Shown: piece after piece, positions 59,793 through 64,000 of the stretch
How the letters are laid out: each line of letters begins with the position of its first letter
Numbering within the stretch: position 1 is the first letter of the stretch
Source: an uncultured bacterium
GTDB lineage: Bacteria > Planctomycetota > UBA1135 > GCA-002686595
Direction of reading: 5' to 3'
Assembly: GCA_938075305.1 (NCBI GenBank)
Contig: CALJGV010000007.1
Location: 62,001-126,000 of the forward strand
DNA length: 64,000 bases
Notes under the pieces: model-generated
Seen by the model: the letters and a program-made list of their open reading frames with translations, nothing else
Told to the model about the DNA's origin: nothing
Databases searched by the model: none
Made by a program: the position numbers and the translations under genes

Positions 59793-60800
59793 CTAGCTTA
59801 GCGAAGCGGTCGCGCCGCCGATCGCCTGCCAGCCCCGCAGCAGCTCGTCGGGCTCTAGGCCGCGCCCGATCAGGACCAGCTGCGAGACCCGGGGCCCATC
59901 GCCGGGCTCATCGGTGGCCTCGAGCCACTGGTAGACCCCCTGGATCAATAGCGCCCCTGTGGCGACCCGCAGGATCCCCTTGGCTCGCATGAGCTCTTGG
60001 CCCCGGCGCCGTGAGAGGAACTCCAGCCACATCAGAGCGGCGTCGCGGTCGATCTCGGTCTCCGAACTGAGGGAGACCGACCGGAGCCCCGATGTGTGCC
60101 GCGCTCCCTCACCGGCGTGCTCCCCCAGCTCATGCCACCTCGCCCCCGCTCCCTCCACGGGGCCGCCGTCAAGGAGCCAATCCAGGGGCACCCGGGCCCG
60201 CTCCGAGGCGCGGATCGCCGCCAGCGGATTCAGGGAGCGCAGGAGGGATGTCAGCTCGGGCAACCGCTCCCCATCCACGCGGTCCGCGTGGTTGAGCACG
60301 AGGCGGTCCGCGTACGCGACCTGGGTGCCGGCCTCCTCGGTCTCCTCCAGCTGGGACTCGATCTTCGCCGCGTGCAGGAGCGTGACCACGCCGTCGAGGT
60401 GCACCCGCTCGGCGAGCCCCTCGTCGAGCAGGAAGGTCTGGACCGCCGGGCCAGGGGAAGCGGCCCCCGATGCCTCGACGAGGATGCGCTCGGGGCCCCC
60501 TTCCCCCCGCCTCAGCCATCGGCCCACGAGGCCTCGGCCGCCCCCCGGGTCGGTCAGCTGGGTCAGCGTCGCCCGGAGGTCCTCCTGGATCTCACAGCAG
60601 ATGCAGCCGTTCGCGAGCTCCACGACCGCGCTGCCCTCCGCCTCACGGCGCACCACGAGGTCCCCGTCGACACCGAGCGCCCCGAACTCGTTCACGATCA
60701 CCGCGCACTTCACGCCGTGGCTCTCCTCAAGGATGCGCTGGACGAGGGTGGTCTTCCCGCTCCCGAGGAACCCAGAGATCAGCGTCACAGGCGTGGTCAT
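59793..60800 (-). CDS. CobW/COG0523 family GTPase
   Basis: 335 residues. Walker A GFLGSGKTT (residues about 10-18), the metal-binding GCICC motif and a NHAD-type guanine specificity motif (LVLNHADRV) define the COG0523 family, which handles metal insertion (zinc, cobalt, iron) with GTP hydrolysis. The C-terminal domain (about 240-330) is the CobW C-terminal fold. Start at ATG 60800 gives a normal N-terminus. It follows the TIM-barrel gene region on the same strand but is probably expressed from its own promoter. Confidence 0.9.
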   Translation of the reverse strand: MTTPVTLISGFLGSGKTTLVQRILEESHGVKCAVIVNEFGALGVDGDLVVRREAEGSAVVELANGCICCEIQEDLRATLTQLTDPGGGRGLVGRWLRRGEGGPERILVEASGAASPGPAVQTFLLDEGLAERVHLDGVVTLLHAAKIESQLEETEEAGTQVAYADRLVLNHADRVDGERLPELTSLLRSLNPLAAIRASERARVPLDWLLDGGPVEGAGARWHELGEHAGEGARHTSGLRSVSLSSETEIDRDAALMWLEFLSRRRGQELMRAKGILRVATGALLIQGVYQWLEATDEPGDGPRVSQLVLIGRGLEPDELLRGWQAIGGATASLS

Positions 60801-60942
60801 GGACCCATGACGTGAACCCACCGGGCCTCCGTCAACCGTCTCGACAGGATTGAGCACCCCTTGGCCGCTTTCGGTCTCCCCGGAGCCGCCGGGATGGCAT
60901 CCTCCTCTTCTGGAGTGGTCCTCCTTCGCCGCCCTCGATCCC

Positions 60943-62247
60943 ATGCGCTTCACCCGACGCCCTCACCCGCCGCTTCTCGCCCTGGGGTCCCTGTGCGCGG
61001 CCGGGGTCTTCAGCTGCGGGCCGCACGCCGAGGAGACCCCGTCCTCGTCGAGAGGCTTCTGGTTCGCCGAGCGCGGCGCGAGGGTACAGGAGGCCCTGGG
61101 TACCCTCGGCTACGCCGCGGGGTACGAGCCCGCCGAGGAGCGCTGGTCCGGACTCCGGGTCCACGACCCCGACGCCGCATACCTCGAGCCCTTCCTCTTC
61201 TCCTCTGGCCACGAGCCGGCGGCCTTCGCCCTCCTGCCTGACGGGACCATCGAGCGTCGCTGGTCCCTCGAGGAGTCCCCCAACGCGGCATCGGAGGGCC
61301 CCCGGATTCAGCACCCCACCCAGCACGCCTGGCGACGGATCCAGGAGCTCCCGGGCGGTGACCTGCTCGTGATCCACGAGGGGCTTTGCCTGATGCGGCT
61401 CGCCCCGGATTCCACCGTCCGATGGCGCTCGGTCCCCGGCGCCCATCACGACCTGCTCGTGGATGGGGATGAGGCGTGGGTGCTCGACCGGACCGTCACC
61501 GCGCCGACCGCACGGGAGCGGGCCTGGCTCGGCGGCGCGGAGACCCCGGTCACCCGCGACGGCCTAGTCCGTATCTCGCTCGACGACGGTCGGGTGCTGG
61601 AGCGCGCCTCACTCTCTGAGCTGCGCGGCGACGCCCGATGGGACGAGGTCTATCAGGAGGCCATCAAGCGTGCGCGGGTCGTGGAGATCGGGGACGACCA
61701 GCGCGACGGAGAGCTACGCGACGCCCTCGACCCGCTCCACGCCAACGGCCTGGCCCGGCTCGACCCGTCAAGGAGCGTCCCCACCGTCTTCCTCCGGGAA
61801 GTGGGAGGCTTCATGGATCTCGCGCGGGATCTCGGCAGGATCGACGCGCTCCGGCTGGGGCCCTTCGTGGGCGCCCATGACCCCCAGCTCGACCCCGTCG
61901 GTGGCGGGACCTTGCTCTTCGACAACTTCGGCGCCTCCTCATCCCCCTCCCCCGCCTCTCAGATCCTCTCGATCAGTCCCATCGATCGGACCGCCCAGGT
62001 CCTCTTCCAGGGAACGGAGGAGGACCCGTTCTTCTCACCTGTCTGTGGCGCCGTCCTACCGCTGCCAGAGGGCCGGCTGCTGGTGGTCGAGAGCACCGCA
62101 GGCCGCGCCTTGCAGATCGATCGGTCCGGGCGCCTTCTCTGGGAGTTCCGGACCCCGTTCCGGATCCCGAATGAGGACCTTGTCGCCGTCCTTCTCGACA
62201 TGAGACCGGAGGAGGCCTCCGGGGAATCACAGCCGGCAGTTCGCTAA
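60943..62247 (+). CDS. Arylsulfotransferase-like beta-propeller lipoprotein
   Basis: 434 residues. Signal peptide with Cys near residue 25 (GVFSC). The body has repeated propeller-type strands with HAN-like and HHD-containing turns (GAHHDLLVDGDEAWVLDR, DPLHANGLARLD, GTLLFDNFG) and ends ESTAGRALQIDRSGRLLWEF, as in arylsulfotransferase (ASST) and ASST-like proteins. ASST moves sulfate between phenols using a catalytic His. Whether the active His is kept cannot be settled. It diverges from the CobW gene. Confidence 0.65.
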   Translation: MRFTRRPHPPLLALGSLCAAGVFSCGPHAEETPSSSRGFWFAERGARVQEALGTLGYAAGYEPAEERWSGLRVHDPDAAYLEPFLFSSGHEPAAFALLPDGTIERRWSLEESPNAASEGPRIQHPTQHAWRRIQELPGGDLLVIHEGLCLMRLAPDSTVRWRSVPGAHHDLLVDGDEAWVLDRTVTAPTARERAWLGGAETPVTRDGLVRISLDDGRVLERASLSELRGDARWDEVYQEAIKRARVVEIGDDQRDGELRDALDPLHANGLARLDPSRSVPTVFLREVGGFMDLARDLGRIDALRLGPFVGAHDPQLDPVGGGTLLFDNFGASSSPSPASQILSISPIDRTAQVLFQGTEEDPFFSPVCGAVLPLPEGRLLVVESTAGRALQIDRSGRLLWEFRTPFRIPNEDLVAVLLDMRPEEASGESQPAVR

Positions 62248-62314
62248 ACCGAGACCGTGCCATGGGTCGAGGACATGGAGTGGGGCCTGCCTCTCCCGCT
62301 TCAACGCTTCCCCA

Positions 62315-63106
62315 ATGCGGTTCAACCTCCTTCGATTCTTTCGCCCCAAGCCCGCCACGGACCATGCGACCGCGGACGGGCCGGTCGCTGAACATGACGA
62401 CGGGCCCAGTGAGATTGCCGAGGAGATCGTGATCGTCGCCTCGATCGACGGCGGTCCTCCGGAGCGTGTCGAGCTCTTCGACATGAACATCCGCGGCGCT
62501 CGCGTCCTCGTCCCCTTCCAGTTCGCTCCCGCGCAGCTCAGCGACGCGCCTGTCGCTCTGGACATCGAGCATGGGAGCGGCAGCTGGAACGTCAGGGCCC
62601 ACGCCCAGATGACCCAGCTCAACCGCTGGAGCGACGATCGGGTGATGCTTGAGCTCGAGTTCATCCGCCTCGGGGAGCTCTACGCTCAGCTCGACAATGC
62701 CCTCGGGAGGTACTTCAACCGCCGCGGTTCGGACCGCGTGGTCCCCGCGGAAGATGGCCGCGTCGGGGTCCGGCTCGCCTACGGCCCGCACCGGGTCCGG
62801 GGCCTCGCCAGCGACCTCTCCTCCACGGGCATCTGCACGCGGGCGCCGCTGGTGCAGGCCGCGGTCTTCCACCTGGGGGAGCGCATCAGGGCCTACATCA
62901 GCCTCCCGGGCGTGTCGGAGGAAATCGAGGTGCCTGGCGTGGTCAAGCACGGATACCGGAACGGCGAGGACGTCCACCTCGGTGTGGAGTTTGACCTCAG
63001 CGCCCCCTGCTCGATGACCGAGCGCCGGACCGAGTACCTCAAGTACATCGAACGCCGACGGAAGGCGGGAGCGCTGCTGGAGCGGCAGCGTCGGCGCGGG
63101 GCCTGA
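62315..63106 (+). CDS. PilZ-domain protein
   Basis: 263 residues, no signal peptide. The C-terminal domain (about 130-245) is a PilZ c-di-GMP binding fold: an RRGSDR motif (R-x-x-x-R) near residues 135-140, and D-L-S-S-T-G-I about 33 residues later (DxSxxG). The N-terminal 120 residues form a second beta-barrel-like part with a similar DMNIRGARV, likely a YcgR-N-like or a degenerate PilZ. It would link c-di-GMP levels to an unknown output such as motility or polysaccharide. Confidence 0.85.
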   Translation: MRFNLLRFFRPKPATDHATADGPVAEHDDGPSEIAEEIVIVASIDGGPPERVELFDMNIRGARVLVPFQFAPAQLSDAPVALDIEHGSGSWNVRAHAQMTQLNRWSDDRVMLELEFIRLGELYAQLDNALGRYFNRRGSDRVVPAEDGRVGVRLAYGPHRVRGLASDLSSTGICTRAPLVQAAVFHLGERIRAYISLPGVSEEIEVPGVVKHGYRNGEDVHLGVEFDLSAPCSMTERRTEYLKYIERRRKAGALLERQRRRGA

Positions 63107-63183
63107 CCCCGTCTCCCTGCACCCCGAGGGCCCTCCCTACCGGGGACAGCGGGAAGCGTGGACGGCGGCCCCCTGCCCCCCCA

Positions 63184-63189
63184 TAGTGT
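63184..63189 (+). promoter_or_regulatory. -10-like hexamer TAGTGT just before the channel gene
   Basis: TAGTGT lies four bases before ATG 63194 (or CATAGT, six bases before). It suggests a leaderless message like others here; the hexamer is a poor consensus match. Confidence 0.3.
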
Positions 63190-63193
63190 CCCC

Positions 63194-64000
63194 ATGAGTT
63201 CTGCTGGGAAGGACCGGCCCGGGAGCCGCGCGCTCTACTCGACGATCTTCGAGCACGAGACCCGCCCCGGCTTCATCTTCGACGTGATCCTGCTCGTCGC
63301 CATCCTGGCGAGCATCGCGCTCGTGATGGTCGAGAGCGTACCCCGCTACGCCGACTCCCACGGGGGGCTGCTCAGGACGCTGGAGTGGTCGCTCACCATC
63401 GCGTTCACCGCCGAGTACGGGCTCCGCCTGTACTGCCACCCGCGCCCCATGGTCTACGCACGGAGTTTCTTCGGAGTCGTGGACCTGCTGGCGATCCTCC
63501 CGACCTACATCGCGGCTTTCGTGCCCGGGACCCAGGCGCTCGTGGTGGTTCGAACGCTCCGCCTGCTGCGGATCTTCAGGGTCCTGAAGCTCGCCCAGTT
63601 CGTCCATCAGGCCGAGGACCTGCGCTCTGCGCTGCGCGCGAGCCTCCCGAAGATCACGGTCTTCGTCATCGCGGTCCTCTCGATGACGACCATCTCTGGC
63701 TCGCTGCTCTTCTTGATCGAGGGCCGGGAGAACGGGTTCGCCAACATTCCGGAGTCGGTGTACTGGGCCATCGTGACCCTCACGACCGTGGGCTACGGCG
63801 ATATCTCTCCCGCGACCCCCCTCGGCAAGTTCTTCGCCTCCATCATCATGGTGATGGGCTACGGGGTCATCGCGGTGCCCACCGGCATCGTCAGCGCCGA
63901 GATCGCCCGGACGCCGCGCCGAGCCCCGGTGGGCGGTCAGGTATGCACAGAGTGTGGCTCCGAGAACCACACCCTCGGCGCCAAGTTCTGCTGCGAGTGC
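63194..64000 (+). CDS. Voltage-gated-type potassium channel with C-terminal zinc ribbon (3' end cut off)
   Basis: 269 codons are present; the window ends inside the gene. Six transmembrane segments can be traced: S1 (FIFDVILLVAILASIALVMV), S4 with regular Arg spacing (VVVRTLRLLRIFRVLKLAQF) and the pore with selectivity filter TVGYGD (198-203). After S6 comes VPTGIVSAEIARTPRR and a rubredoxin-like ribbon CTECGSENHTLGAKFCCEC that would bind zinc. It should conduct K+ across the inner membrane. The zinc ribbon is seen in other bacterial Kv-type channels. Confidence 0.92.
   Translation, partial: MSSAGKDRPGSRALYSTIFEHETRPGFIFDVILLVAILASIALVMVESVPRYADSHGGLLRTLEWSLTIAFTAEYGLRLYCHPRPMVYARSFFGVVDLLAILPTYIAAFVPGTQALVVVRTLRLLRIFRVLKLAQFVHQAEDLRSALRASLPKITVFVIAVLSMTTISGSLLFLIEGRENGFANIPESVYWAIVTLTTVGYGDISPATPLGKFFASIIMVMGYGVIAVPTGIVSAEIARTPRRAPVGGQVCTECGSENHTLGAKFCCEC

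Noticed and set aside
1..64000. TGA read as tryptophan throughout (alternative genetic code)
   Set aside because: Most genes end in TGA at family-typical lengths and overlap downstream starts there; Trp is coded by TGG.
1..64000. Genomic island, prophage or insertion sequence
   Set aside because: No integrase, transposase, tRNA edge or shift in base composition was seen in the window.

Overview
This is a GC-rich (roughly 70% by eye), densely coded bacterial chromosome segment with about 49 protein genes. I see no rRNA, tRNA, CRISPR array, insertion sequence or phage gene. Several features point to Planctomycetota or a close relative: a DUF1592-type cytochrome protein coupled to a DUF1552 Tat-exported protein, a large Cys-rich secreted protein with a C-terminal module common in some planctomycetes, paired secreted amidohydrolases and almost no Shine-Dalgarno sites. 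This placement is inference. Many starts overlap the preceding stop (ATGA or TGATG). Several single genes have a TANNNT -10-like hexamer only 6-9 bases before the start codon, which suggests leaderless mRNAs.

Layout. 1-5180: end of an acyl-CoA carboxylase carboxyltransferase with its biotin carrier, a secreted protein, then endonuclease III, a TPR-zincin, a frataxin and a LysR regulator. 5229-9636 (minus): rlmD, an AlgH/YqgE gene and a large AsmA-like protein, translationally coupled. 9717-16274: GT-C glycosyltransferase, TrmL, DUF480 protein, metallopeptidase lipoprotein, and a two-domain aryl-CoA monooxygenase/reductase. 16313-24723: a four-repeat Myb/SANT-like protein, PTS enzyme I, a membrane coiled-coil protein, a Tex protein with a long acidic insertion, and a beta-propeller protein. 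24874-33653: DUF2293, the DUF1592/DUF1552 pair, an outer-membrane barrel lipoprotein, EF-G and HMG-CoA reductase. 33733-40340: two SPFH proteins, a MORN-like lipoprotein, a nitroreductase-methyltransferase fusion and two amidohydrolases, the second lacking its metal ligands. 40359-46944: TPMT-like methyltransferase, HEAT-VWA protein, small membrane protein, YeiH exporter, secreted protein. 47049-50494 (minus): xylB, xylA and the gene described next. 50750-64000: PEP synthase, HtrA protease, glutaminyl cyclotransferase, lipase, S14, TIM-barrel protein, CobW GTPase, ASST-like lipoprotein, PilZ protein and a K+ channel cut by the window end.

The most notable item is at 49847-50494 on the minus strand: an exported protein of two tandem HMA/ferredoxin-like domains whose reading frame is interrupted by two in-frame TGA codons at equivalent places in the two domains. 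Each TGA is followed by a perfect 7-bp hairpin with a CGUGC or CGUGA loop, at the spacing expected for a bacterial SECIS element. I interpret it as a two-selenocysteine, cysteine-free selenoprotein that ordinary gene calling would break into fragments.

Functional links that can be inferred are modest: xylA-xylB form a xylose operon; PEP synthase and PTS enzyme I share phosphoenolpyruvate; the DUF1592/DUF1552 pair and the two amidohydrolases are coupled gene pairs; HMG-CoA reductase is divergent from the two SPFH proteins.
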